DNA of 64,000 nucleotides, taken from Halichondria panicea (Eukaryota; Porifera; Demospongiae; Suberitida; Halichondriidae). The stretch covers positions 1,488,501-1,552,500 of the forward strand of contig NC_087385.1 of assembly GCF_963675165.1 (NCBI RefSeq). Direction: 5' to 3'. A program made the position numbers and the translations under genes. Shown in pieces: positions 35,210 through 46,696 of this stretch. Positions within the stretch are counted from its first letter, which is position 1; the number at the start of each line of letters is the position of its first letter. Below the pieces are notes generated by a model. The model searched no databases. It worked only from the letters and a program-made list of their open reading frames with translations, and was not told the DNA's origin.

Positions 35210-35395
35210 TGGAGTGTTCCCTCACATCTTCCAGCTCATATTAATTAAGGAGTTGTATAGATGGGAGGCCTGGGTGGTCCCCTCTGAGAGCAAACTTTAG
35301 GTTGCTTCTCACCATCTCAGTCTCCACTGACAGATTTTTCAGCCTGGATCTCACCTCTTCCTCCTATAGTATTGAGCAGCAACTAAAGTAGCCAT
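35210..35395 (-). pseudogene. Relic copy of lyase exon 1
   Basis: This stretch matches 33362-33560 (lyase exon 1), including the block CCCTCTGAGAGCAAACTT and CACCATCTCAGTCTCCACTG, but carries small insertions and deletions that break the frame, and no other lyase exon follows. It lies between the two GILT genes in the same relative position as the real exon 1 does to GILT copy 1. Confidence 0.85.
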
Positions 35396-35537
35396 GATCT
35401 TGAAAATATGTTGGGTGGTAAAGATCCTCGAACATGAAGTCACATTATACAGTGTACAATTATAGAGCCCCTACGGAATGAAAATATTAACAGCACAATC
35501 ATTTCACATTCTATTCAAGTTCCTCGAATCACACAGT

Positions 35538-36426
35538 CTAGTTACAGGCCGCTGGCACATTGCTGCCTGTGTAAGCACTGCAGATCTCTTTTACCATACC
35601 ATCACCCTCAGCATTGTTGTTATGCTGTAAGGAAATGAGACGCAATGTGATTACCATTTAATATTGTGTACAGCTAACCTCTCCATTGATGGTGATCCAG
35701 GGTGTGTACTTGTGAGGGGGGTTGAGTTGGTTAGTCACATTCGCAAACATCAGCTCAAGCCTGGCAAAACAATCACATACCGGTACATAATATCTATAGT
35801 AAAAGAATTACACTCCTACTCTTTTTTAAACTAAATATTCATGGATGCTATAACTTACTTGTGCCCCATGTCTCCAGATTGACAGGTGTTGATCTGGTCC
35901 CAGTCTAGCTTGGTCTCAGACGCACAACTCTCGGCTTTCTTGAGATCCTGTTTCTCCTTGTACTGGTCAATACAGTGCAAGAATGGCCAAAACTGCATCC
36001 TATGAAGGAACAATAATGAAACCTGGCAATGAATGCTCATCCTTTAGACAAATTCTGCCAATTTGAGTTAGTAATAACACACTGATCAGGGTAGTAGTTG
36101 AGGACACAGGCCATGACAGTGTTCATGACACACTCCATCTTTCCATGCTGACACTCAAATTTGCCATCGGTCATTAACCTTGCATTGCCCCAGGGGACAT
36201 AATACAGGGTGAAGATGTCGGGTACCTACATCAATAGAGCATGAGTTATTAGGTTAGAGCTATAGCTGCACACACTCACCTGCTCAAAAGCATCTGTCAG
36301 TGGTCCGTTGCTCAGCATGAGGCAATCAGGACAGAGTTGCTCAGAGTAGAATCCCACCACCACCTTGTCTGCTGAGGATGCAGAGGCAAGGCACAGAGCC
36401 AAGGCTACCAAGATAAGGGAGTACAT
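35538..36426 (-). CDS. GILT-type lysosomal thiol reductase, copy 2
   Basis: Close duplicate of copy 1 with the same five-exon plan: 36280-36426, 36083-36225, 35859-35999, 35679-35760, 35538-35624 (199 aa). Signal peptide and CQHGKMEC are kept. The active site is CPDC instead of CPYC, and a TAG stop removes the last three residues present in copy 1 (NKTV becomes N). Exon 3 is almost identical to copy 1, while exons 1, 2 and 5 have diverged more. Frame is open throughout, so it is probably functional with altered redox properties; expression is not known. Confidence 0.9.
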
Positions 36427-36540
36427 CTTTGCTGCTGCAATGTTTACTATAGATGAATGTGTGGTTTGTACAACATCATGTGACAAATGAAATTAGCCAC
36501 AACTTACACCCCCTCAACTTGGCCAATTAACACAAACATG

Positions 36541-37600
36541 CACACTCTAATTTCAGTCTTATTGCAGATGTCCTGTACATTACGACCACTGTAGGCCGAC
36601 TAGCTTTACAAACCTCTTTAATCAAACCCTTGTCCAGTCATGCTGCAAAACTTTACAATGGAAGACCATGGCAGTCACAGACATTCCGTTGAAAAAACAC
36701 ATGCACCAACATTTCCATTCAAGGTGATCCAGGAGAGTTGGATAAGTCATGTGGCATACTGCAGCAAAATCCTGAAGCAAAACAATTCTAGTGTGTCACA
36801 ATGAACACATGCACATATCTACAGCAGTGCACGCACAATGTCCTTGCAGTACATGTATCGATTTGCAAACAATATAATAATAATTATACCTCTAGATTTG
36901 TTGCAGCATCTGGTACATTAGGATCGCTGTATCCCTTGCATAATTATATCTTCCACTGTGTTCATACTTTTTGATCCAGGGCTGGGGAACTGATGAGAGT
37001 TGGTAACATTTGCAAACCGCATCTGGACCATTGAACAGAAAAGGTTGAAACCCTTCACAGCTAGAATAATTATATAGCCAAAATGAAGGAAGACTCACTG
37101 GTGTTCTGATTTCAATCCTGACAGATGTGTTGATCTGTTCCCAGTTGTGAACTGATGGTGGTCTTATTGTCAGCTTTCTTGAGGTCTTGTGTGTGTGATG
37201 CACACGGGGCCGGAAATCTGGGGAAATGTTGCTTTGTTATGGGCAAAATTAATGGGCAACAAAGTCAATGGGCATTTTAACGAGCGCACCACTTGGGCTG
37301 TACGCTGTTATTTCAGCAAGTTTCAATGAAAGATTTCAACGAGCCTCATATCTTTGCATTGCCCCTGCAGACGTATTTCAGATTGAACATGTGACTGTCC
37401 AGTGTCGGGCGCGGGCACCTTCAACAGAGAATAGATTGTAGTAACATTGTGCATACGTACGTACGTACATGCATATAGCCATACCATAACCGGTCATAGC
37501 ATGCACAGGTGATCCATTGCTGCTCAGTCTGAGACAATTAGGGCAATGTTCAGTATAGAATCTCACCATCACTTTGTTTGAGGATGCAGGGGCAAGGCAC
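36541..37600 (-). pseudogene. Relics of one or two further GILT copies
   Basis: Scattered matches to GILT exons in the right order on the minus strand: a CPNC active-site exon at about 37490-37580 (VRFYTEHCPNCLRLS), a frame-broken exon-3 relic at 37110-37200, exon-4-like sequence near 36960-37030, and a second exon-4/5-like set at 36541-36760. No continuous frame, and most splice sites are lost. The CQHG exon is not recognisable apart from a short match near 37345-37385. Confidence 0.7.
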
Positions 37601-37872
37601 AGCTAGACAGCAGAAAACAGGAGTACATAAAAGAATCAAAAAGTGCAACACCCATTACACACCCCCTTGCGGGCATTGGTTAGCTGTAAAAAAATGACCT
37701 TTGACCCTTGCATGACCCAATTAATTAGTGATCATCGCCTTACTATATACTGTGATCGTGATCGAACTGCTGGATCAAACTACCACACCACCTTAGAACT
37801 ATTTATTTATTATCCCCAGCAAGCAGGATGTTGCTCCAAGCTACTAGAAGTTTATTGAGACTCAGGTGAGCC

Positions 37873-37880
37873 TATAAAAG
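37873..37880 (+). promoter_or_regulatory. TATA box of PEPCK
   Basis: TATAAAAG followed by GGAG, 105-112 bases upstream of the PEPCK start codon. The usual 25-30 base spacing would put the transcription start near 37905. Confidence 0.55.
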
Positions 37881-37984
37881 GGAGCATTTGGCAGTGAAAT
37901 ATTCAGAACTAAAAAACTACTTCATATAATTATCTTGATCAACACTATAAATCTTACAGAGTCTACCAACCAGCCAAGTTGAGA

Positions 37985-40900
37985 ATGGCCACCATAGGAA
38001 GTCGATATCTTACCACAACAGGTGTGAGCATAAAGACCCTCTCGCCGGACATTCAGAGCTTTGTGGAAGTTCAGGCAAAGCTGTGCAAGCCGGACCAGAT
38101 CCACGTCTGTGATGGCAGTGAAGAGGAAAGCAAGGCCATCCTGGAGCACCTTATGAAGGACGGTCGCCTCGAGAAGCTACCAAAATATAACAACTGGTAA
38201 GTGGCTATGCTCTTATTAATACAACCTTTTGACTGTAACCACAGTATTTAACTGTACAATTAACTGTGTTCTGCGTTTAACTGTAAATAGCTGTATACTG
38301 CTTTATTACTCCCTAGCGACAGCACTTTGTTGTTACCGAGGGGTTACCTTAACTTGTGTGCAGATTATGAATACTATTACCAAAACACCTCATTGAAGCA
38401 TCCTTACTTTGATGTTGGTTCATCACCCCACTATAGTTTCCATGGAGTGTCCAACATTTTAGTGGTCTCATTTAAATGGTGTTAGTGTTTGAAAAGATCA
38501 AAGATTTTCTGTGGTATTCACAATGTAATTTGCATGTTTGCGTTGCCATGTCAAAAGAGTGCCCTGTTTAATGGAATGTATGTAGTCTATTAGTTGCATT
38601 TATAACTTACCCCTAGCTAGTCACGGTGGCGTTATTATGATCTCTTCCCACCCCACCCCAGCTACTACGCTCAGACCGCCCCCGCAGACACGGCTAGGGT
38701 GGAGAAGCAGACATTTGTGTGTACGAGTAAGAAGAGTGATGCTGTACCTGACACCAAGCCGGGGGTAGTCTCCACTCTGGGTAACTGGATGGACCCTCCC
38801 GAGATGGACAAGCAACTGGACGAGAAGTTTGATGGCTGCATGCAAGGTGAGCTATATAGTACTGTGGTTAGGACAGCATCATAGATATCGGTACAACCCT
38901 CCATTTTCACTTAAGTGAGTAGTGTACAGAGCCAAGAGTAGATATAGAGCCTATAGGTAGTCTCTGTTGTGTACAGAGCCAAGAGTAGATATAGAGCCTA
39001 TAGGTGGTCTCTGTTGTGTACAGAGCCAAGAGTAGATATAGAGCCTATAGGTGGTCTCTGTTGTGTAGACTCTAATGGTTGATATATGTTTTCTCTAAGA
39101 AAGTTTGCATTTCAAGTAAATTGATCTCTAATAGGGTGTATTTAGTTGCTATAGTTGCAATCTAAAGTTGCATTGTCACAGAGTATTTTATTAATTGTTC
39201 ACATGTGAAAATAATTGAGGTAATAATACAATAGCTGCTCGTTTCTAGGCTTCTTGGCATAATGAGAGGCAACTCATTTTCTTAGCCTGAATATTATTTT
39301 CACCACACGTTGACAGGAAACCGTTTGAGTAACGCAAACACAGCTAGATCATTTCCCTTCCCAGGATGTGCATTCCACCACCCTAACTCCACTAACTGCA
39401 CTAACTGCACCTTTTAAGTACCATCACATGATGTAATTGCATGGGTACTAAAGTTTAGTTCGTAATTGATAATTTCCTGTCAAGTTGGAGGTGTGCTAGG
39501 GGCATGTTGTGTGTGTGTGTCCATGTGACAGGATATGCATACTTGACTTGGCTTGTAATAGCATCAACACTTACCTATCAAATGTCATGAATTTCCTGTA
39601 CACTCATGATCTGAATGAATATGGTCAAGTTGAGAATACAATCATGCTAAAAATGTGCCCTATAACTGCTCAAGTGTACCCACATCAAAATAACTCTGTT
39701 TACTAAAATTTCCTGTGTTGGGGATTAGGCAAGACTTTGATGTGGTCTATTTGAGAATTATGTCCAGTGGCCTATAAAATGTGCTTGTTATAATAATAAT
39801 TATAATAGTAGTTATTGTGACTCTTAAAAGTGTAGAGATTATTGTTGCCTCGTCTCGTTCCCCTCAGGTCGCACCATGTACGTGATCCCGTACAGTATGG
39901 GTCCCATTGGCTCCCCCCTCTCCAAGATCGGTATACAGCTCACCGACTCCGAGTACGTAGTGGCTTCGATGAACGTCATGACACGAATCGGGAAAAAGGT
40001 AATCGACACCCTCGGAAAAGACGAGTTTGTGAAGTGCGTTCACTCTGTGGGTTACCCTTTGAAGTCTGGAGAGAAGGATGTGCCATGGCCCTGCAATCCT
40101 GGCAAGCTTGCCGTGGTTCAGTATCCAGAGAGAAATGAGATCCGATCGTTTGGGAGTGGATATGGTGGAAACTCGTTGCTGGGGAAGAAGTGTTTTGCTC
40201 TGAGAATTGCCTCCACCATTGCCAAGAGAGAAGGATGGCTGGCAGAGCATATGCTGGTGAGTAGAACACACACACACTACATACTGGTGTAAATAAAGTA
40301 TATTTGTGTTGAGTTCGGCCCTGGAGGTTCCGTGGTCAATTATGGCTTCCTTTATGTGGTTAACAAGTATGAAGTTTCAGGGTCAGTTTGTTACACTACA
40401 GTACAGTGTAGTACATGTGCAGGTTATTTGTATCTTGCTGCAGTTCAGAGTTGGGTTCAAGGTTTTGTGATTTCTCATTTTGCTGTGTCAGCATGCATAG
40501 CTTTTACATTTATTGCTGTTTTAATATAATTATTACCCTTATTATCACCCTCCCCTCTCCAGATCCTTGCCTTGACGAACCCTGAAGGCAAGAAGCGCTA
40601 CATTGCCGGTGCTTTCCCCAGTGCCTGTGGCAAGACCAACCTCGCCATGCTCACCCCTACCATCCCCGGCTGGAAGGCGGAGTGTGTAGGAGATGACATC
40701 GCTTGGATGAGATTCGACGACGATGGGAAACTGCGTGCTATCAATCCAGAGTACGGTTTTTTCGGTGTGGCTCCTGGTACAAACAAAAAGTCAAACCCGA
40801 ATGCAATGAAGACTGTATTCCATAACACTGTCTTCACGAATACTGCCAAGACTAGCGACGGTGGTGTATGGTGGGAAGGTATGGAAGCTTGTGCTAATGA

Positions 40901-41651
40901 TGTCAAAGTCACCACATGGCAAGGCAAAGAAAACTGGCAAGACCTTTCACCAGAAGAGAGAAGAGATACACCGGCTGCTCACCCAAATTCTCGTTTCTGT
41001 GCTCCCATAAAACAGTACCCCCTTCTTGACGAAAATTGGGAGAGCCCTGATGGAGTACCAATTGACGCCATTTTCTTTGGTGGGAGACGACCCGATACTA
41101 TCCCTCTCATCTATGAATCCTCCTCCTGGACACACGGAGTTTTTGTTGGTGCTCAAATGAAATCCGAAGCTACAGCTGCTGCTGCCGATATGAAATCAAA
41201 GTCTGTTCTTCACGATCCATTTGCAATGAGACCATTCTTTGGCTACAGTTTCGTACAGTATCTCGAACATTGGCTGAGTCTTCAAGATCGCCCTGGGGCC
41301 AAGCTACCCAAAATCTTCCACGTAAACTGGTTCCGAAAAGATAGCAATGGAAAATTCATCTGGCCTGGTTTTGGTGAAAATCTTCGAGTAATTGACTGGG
41401 CACTCAGAAGATGTGATGGTGAGGATATTGCTGACCCATCCCCCCTAGGCCTGATTCCAAAACCCGGCACACTCAACGTAGACGAGCTTTCTGGCGTCGA
41501 CATGGAAGCACTTTTTAAGCAAAACAAGACCGAACTTGAGGAAGATGTTAAAGACACTCAAATGTACTTTGATCGAGAGTTGCCGGGTCAGTTGCCTGCT
41601 CCTCTTCAAGCTGAGCTTGATGCTCTAAAGGATAGAATCTCGAAAATGTGA
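37985..41651 (+). CDS. PCK: Phosphoenolpyruvate carboxykinase (GTP)
   Basis: Converts oxaloacetate and GTP to phosphoenolpyruvate, the committed step of gluconeogenesis; also anaplerotic. Four in-phase exons give 624 aa, the family's usual length: 37985-38196, 38662-38846, 39868-40256, 40563-41651. Visible motifs: [33 protein letters not shown], the P-loop FPSACGKTN with its reactive Cys, [11 protein letters not shown] (metal and GTP site), GFFGVAPGT, and NWFRKD. The N-terminus has no clear mitochondrial presequence, so it is more likely cytosolic, though this is weak evidence. The last exon is unusually long (1,089 nt) and uninterrupted. An in-frame TTG six bases upstream is not the start; ATG at 37985 is. 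Confidence 0.97.
38922..39062. repeat. 47-bp tandem repeat, three copies, PEPCK intron 2
   Basis: The unit starts GTGTACAGAGCCAAGAGTAG and ends GGTCTCTGTT; copy 1 differs by one base. The rest of this 1-kb intron shows nothing recognisable. Confidence 0.95.
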
Positions 41652-41836
41652 CTGACATAAACTCAGATCTAGTTCTATAGGGTGTGGTCATAGTTAGTCT
41701 GGACATTGTGCACTTTCTCTTGTATAACTGCACATCCATTAAATTATTTTATATTGAGTATAATTATAAAACTACTTGTTATCGTGTTGAGAGCACAACC
41801 AGTGCATGATTTGCAGGTTATCATTAATATGGAGTT

Positions 41837-42190
41837 AGGCCCTGATAAATTATGCTCGGAATAATTTTAGCATAATAGGTGTCTAAAGAATAATTGGGCA
41901 TCAAAAAATTAATGTCCATTTTTGGTAAAGATCATTACATTAAGTTTTGCATAATGATGTTTTCATGGCAAAAAGTTTCTCTTTGATCCTTCACCTATGG
42001 TTCAATTTAGCGAGATAACACTAATTATGTCTTGAGTCAGTTGTGTTGTATTTATTTCTATGTCTTAATTTTATTATGTCACATTTTTTGGGAAAATCAG
42101 AGAATAATCGGATTTTTTATGAGAATATTCATAGGCACATTTTTCAGAATAGAATAATGGGTGAAAAAAAAGCATAATTTATCAGGGCCT
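41837..42190. mobile_element. MITE with AGGCCCTGATAAATTATGC termini
   Basis: AGGCCCTGATAAATTATGCT at the left is perfectly inverted at the right end (AGCATAATTTATCAGGGCCT ends at 42190). AT-rich interior with no ORF. It fills much of the gap between PEPCK and the P450 cluster. Confidence 0.9.
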
Positions 42191-42484
42191 ATTAATGGTA
42201 CAGTCATACATGGTAATTAGTAGTCAAATTAATTATAGAGCAAACTGCTTGCATGGCCCGGCCTATTGTCATCGTAATTATAGTTGATTGGGATAATTTT
42301 GTGATATGGTGTTTTCATGCATGGATATGAATTAACGAATCAGTAAAAGAATCATTATAATTATTAAAACAAAATTACTATAGGATACAGCATGTGAAAG
42401 CCACTAAAATTCTATGAATTAACGAATGAGTAATTATTATCAAATAATCAGAAAAACTTCGTAACATGGGTATTATAAAGACTG

Positions 42485-45400
42485 TCACAGTGATCTCTCC
42501 TTAATAGTAATGGGGATGGGTTTGGTTGGCCTGAGACCTGTTCCCTGAAACAGAGCAATGGAGTCTTGGTCAGTGGAGAGGGTGAATCTGGGGATGAGCT
42601 TGGTGAGGAGGACATATATCTCCAGCTCAGCTAAACGACGCCCTGTGAATGACTAAACGTTAGTAACAATGGCTGTATATATATGCAGGCAGCACATTAC
42701 CATAGCATGCTCTCTGTCCGAACCCAAAGGGTAGAGAGATAAACGGATGAATAGAGTCCTCCTTGTTCTTCTTATTCCACCTCTCAGGAATGAACTTATC
42801 TGGCTCATCAAAGTAGTCCGTACTGCGTGACATTAATGCATTGGTGGCAAATACCATAGTCTGCAAAAGAATAAGTATAATGAGCAGTTAGTCAGTTTGA
42901 TTGTTAGGGATAGGAGGCAAAATACTTAAACCTCAAATTTAAGGGGGGCACCATGAATTAAATTACAGAACATTAGTACAGCTGTTGATAAGGATTAAAT
43001 CAAATATTTTGACGGGACCATAATTTGACATTTTCGGCCTTGGACCATAGTGCCATGGTACAATAGAACCTCGATTATCCGGACACCTTGATTCCAGAGG
43101 CAGGTCAGATAACCGGATAATCGAATGGATAAACAACGCCTTGATCCACCCATTTATTAATAAGGCCACTCCAACTAAAATTTAGTTTCCCGCCTCATGC
43201 AAATGAGGGAGCGAGGGCATCCAAGGGGGGGAGCCAAACGTCCCCCCTCTAAATTTGCTCATGAAATTAACCTTGATTGTATACAGATTTATCACAATTT
43301 TCTTACTGTTGCCATAATTCGCAACAAACCACAGATTGAAATTCAATTGTGATAATCAACACTATACTACTACAGTGGAACCCCTCTATAACAGACACCT
43401 TTGGGAACAATGTTTTGGCCTTTATACAGAGGTGGCCTTTGTTGAGAGGTTGTTTTGTACACAAACTGGGACCTGGGTGCCTGGCCGTTATGTAACTAAC
43501 CTTTATTCAGAGGTGGTTGTTAACAGAGGTTCCACTGTATATACTGTACAATCTTACCCCAGCAGGAACTTCATATCCACTGATGACACCATCCAATTGA
43601 ATCTGTCGAATGTTACTTTGTATAGCGGGATACATTCTGAGGGTCTCCTTGAGACAGTAGCGGACGAGGGGGATGTTCTGTAAGTCCACCCAGGATGGAT
43701 TGACCTTGTCACCAAGAACAGTCCTGATCTCAGCACACAGTTGGTCTTGCAGTGCTGGTTGCTTGGCAAGCTCATACAGAAGGAATGTACTGCTGTTCTT
43801 GGTCTAAATAAAGGAAGAATAATGATAGAGGCAAGAGATGTGTAAAAAAGGGTGTATATTAATTTCAGACCGAAAACTTGACAGGCTGATCAAACAGATT
43901 AGCAACAGCTTAAGGACAATAACAGTTTCTATACAACATACAGTTTAATAACTAGTTACACAGTGTCATGCACCTACCGTATCTAAACCAGCAGAGAGAA
44001 AGTCACAAGCCTGAGTGAGAGCATCCTCTGGTTCTAGCTTCCCTTCAATGAGCCACTGCTCCAGAATCCCCACGGCCCTCGTCTCATCCACCACACCCCT
44101 CGCTATGTCCTCACTCAGAGCAACCACCTTCTTCTCCATTATCTGCTTCCCTAAATAATAGAAATAGAATTTACTAAACATACACATTCACCATTTAAGG
44201 CATGCATTGTAAAATAATGATCTGTACGGTTTTCTTACCCAACTCTCGCATTCGTCGTGTAGCTTGAATAAACTTCCGGTATGCTAGCGAGGGAAAGTAA
44301 TCATAAATGGGTAAGGGTTTCAGCAAACTGATTTGTTTGATGAACTCTAAGCCTGCTACGATGAACTCCTGATGAATGGGGTCTGTTGTGTTATACACAT
44401 CGATATTCTCTCCAAACACAAAGCAGGCAGTATCTGTAGAGGAGAAATAGCTAGAATGAAATGGACAATCGAATGGGAAGACCTCATGCTGTGGAAATAG
44501 CTGAAGACCATCACAAAATAATATAATGTATGTGACAAAGGAACTGCTGCACCTGCATGGTAATTTCACACTACGTACCGTATAGCAACTAATTTTTGTG
44601 GGGTAAATATTCTTTATATTCGTGGGCAAGCTGATCTCTACGAAAGTTTTCCCACGAAAACGTGGGCGTGGTTTACTGGAACGCATGCAAATGCAGTAGG
44701 CAATGAAGTCGAAAAAATATTACTCGAAAATCACCATTTTCGTTGAATAAATTTTTTACCCCACGAAAATTACTTGTTGTACAGGTGCCACCTGGTGTAA
44801 AAATTGCTTATCTATATGAGCACATGAGGAGATTATTCATTGTACGTACTTAAATGATATTCACTATTATTACATGTATAGATCAACCCGATATCAGCCA
44901 CACATATACAGAGCACTTAGCACATAATTATTACAAACAAGGAAATGCGGTTAGATGATAGTGAATCTGCAATACTCATGTGCTCCTGCTATTATGCATG
45001 AGTTTTTTACTTTGGAAAGCCCACTTGGTGATGAGATGCATCACATCCTCAATGCGGCCATTATTCTCGGAGGACATCTTCGTCATTTGGTTCAGGAGGT
45101 CATCAGTGGCGTCACACACAGGGGGAGTGAGGTTACCAACCCTCCTGGGGATCACTTGCTTACTCGTAGCCGAACGAATTCTCTTCCAGTCCTCCTCGTG
45201 GCTGCAGGTATAACCTTAAATTTCAAAGACAAAATAGTGTACTTACGCGAACACCATGGGGGACGGCCAGTTATTCATTTTGTGAATGTTGTTGATTGTG
45301 CTTTCATAATAGTAATTGCGTGATGGGTACTTCCCTTCGGCTTTGAACATTTCTTGAACTGCATCGGGTTCATTGGCAAACACAAGCCATTGATTACCTG

Positions 45401-46523
45401 AGAAAATAAACAGCTATTTAGATCAGCTTAAAAAAATTAATAAAAAAAATTAAAAAATTTATATATACCGTATATCTTCTAATTTATCGGACAGCAAAAA
45501 ATAATTATTTTGGAAATTGTCCGGGTATAATTGAAACAGATTTTTATACAGCATGCGAAGTGTCCGGAATAATTAGAACAAGCAAGCAGCTGCATGCGAG
45601 CTAGCTAAGTTTAATAGACCAGTGTGCGACTGAATAGTTGCACTAGCTATCTAAAACTAGCTACTTAAAGCTATCTAACTGCAGCACTCTAAGTCTTGTC
45701 TTACTTGCCGTCTGTGAATGGTGAATGTAACTCAATTTTTCAAAGTATTGTCCGGATATTTAGAACAAATGTAATAATAAAGCACTGGAGTGTCCGTTGT
45801 ATTAGAACAACGAAAATTGCCCAAAAGAGTGTCCGGGGTAATTAGAAGTGTCCGATAAATTAGAAGATATACGGTACTATATACTCACCCACTGACTTTA
45901 GTTTTACAATCGAGCCATGTTTGGTATGGATTTCATGAAACACTGACTCTTTTCCGACTTTTCCGTTAATTAACTTTGCTAGCATGCCAACCACACCAAT
46001 AAAAGGCCAGCCACTGTCCCCTGTGAGCAAATGGAACACATGCATGCAACTTGACTAGATCTATCTCTATAAAGTTTTATTTTAGGCCACTCCAAGTGAC
46101 ACTCTGGTTTCTGGTCCTGAAGTTTTTCTAATTGCATGCGGGCGGGCGGCTTTTCTCATTATGTCATTATCAATTTCACCTTATGAATCTCATTATTTTG
46201 CAAATGAATATCATTATCACACTATTTTGTACCGCATGACCATTATGCGCATGCGTAGTAGAAATAATGGGATAGAAATCCAATAATGAGATAGAAATCC
46301 AAGAATAAAATCTGATGCGGGCGGTGGACCAGAAACCAGAGTATCACTTGGAGTGGCCTTATAAAAAGTAAATCTATATAGATCTACCTGGCATATCAGA
46401 GAATGGTCTTGGAGCCTGATCATCAGAGCTAGGTATTGCTGTTGTGCTCTTTGAAGCAGTTATCAGTCGTTGGATTGTGTTAAAACGCCCAAGGACATTC
46501 GAATACTTCATCAGAAACGCCAT
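42485..46523 (-). CDS. Cytochrome P450, mitochondrial-clan type, copy A
   Basis: Haem monooxygenase. Nine in-phase exons give 513 aa: 46388-46523, 45889-46020, 45247-45397, 45011-45201, 44239-44433, 43978-44150, 43558-43803, 42701-42860, 42485-42642. Visible in order: a basic N-terminus without a hydrophobic anchor (MAFLMKYSNVLGRFNTIQR), RPFSDMPG, the helix-I motif SAGLDT, KETLR (ExxR), the PERW region and the haem loop FGFGQRACYG with the axial Cys. A presequence-like start plus the RPFSDMPG junction points to the mitochondrial clan (CYP11/24/27-like); the substrate is unknown. Its introns contain at least four MITEs. It is the only one of the three local P450 loci with a clean frame. Confidence 0.93.
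43059..43125. repeat. TCGATTATCCGGA repeat fragment
   Basis: ACAATAGAACCTCGATTATC followed by CGGACACC, then an inverted GGATAATCGA. A related fragment lies at about 28905-28985 (CGGATAATCGAGGC). Probably a decayed member of a large MITE family. Confidence 0.6.
43371..43539. mobile_element. CAGTGGAAC-type MITE, short form
   Basis: TACAGTGGAACC at 43371 is inverted at the right as GGTTCCACTGTA (to 43539), with CTATAACAGAC/GTTAACAGAG subterminal matches. Related to 31416-32087. It abuts the donor of P450 exon 43558-43803. Confidence 0.85.
44575..44781. mobile_element. MITE with TTTTTGTGGGGTAAA arms
   Basis: GTACCGTATAGCAACTAATT and the following TTTGTGGGGTAAA are mirrored by TTTACCCCACGAAAATTAC ... 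GTAC at the right. P450 A intron. Confidence 0.75.
45466..45876. mobile_element. MITE with 27-bp perfect termini (ACCGTATATCTTCTAATTT)
   Basis: ACCGTATATCTTCTAATTTA and the following TCGGACA are perfectly inverted at 45849-45875. TA stands outside each end. GTCCGG...TTAGAAC words recur inside. P450 A intron. Confidence 0.9.
46084..46359. mobile_element. MITE with AGGCCACTCCAAGTGA termini
   Basis: AGGCCACTCCAAGTGACACT followed by CTGGTTTCTGGTCC is inverted at the right end with one or two mismatches. It lies in P450 A intron 1, 29 bases from the exon 1 donor. Confidence 0.9.
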
Positions 46524-46696
46524 CTTTTTCGAACAAAATTGTTACATGTAGACCATAAACAATGGTTACGTTTTTACATGATATTATGAGTTATGAATAA
46601 GTTATTTCAGGTGGGAGGAGCTCATTTTCACTGGGAAACCAGACCCGCCCATGCACAACATTAAAATTTAGGAGCAAAATAATATTATTTTTAATG

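Noticed and set aside
39864-40277. 137-codon minus-strand ORF opposite PEPCK exon 3
   Set aside because: Antisense shadow of a strongly conserved PEPCK exon.
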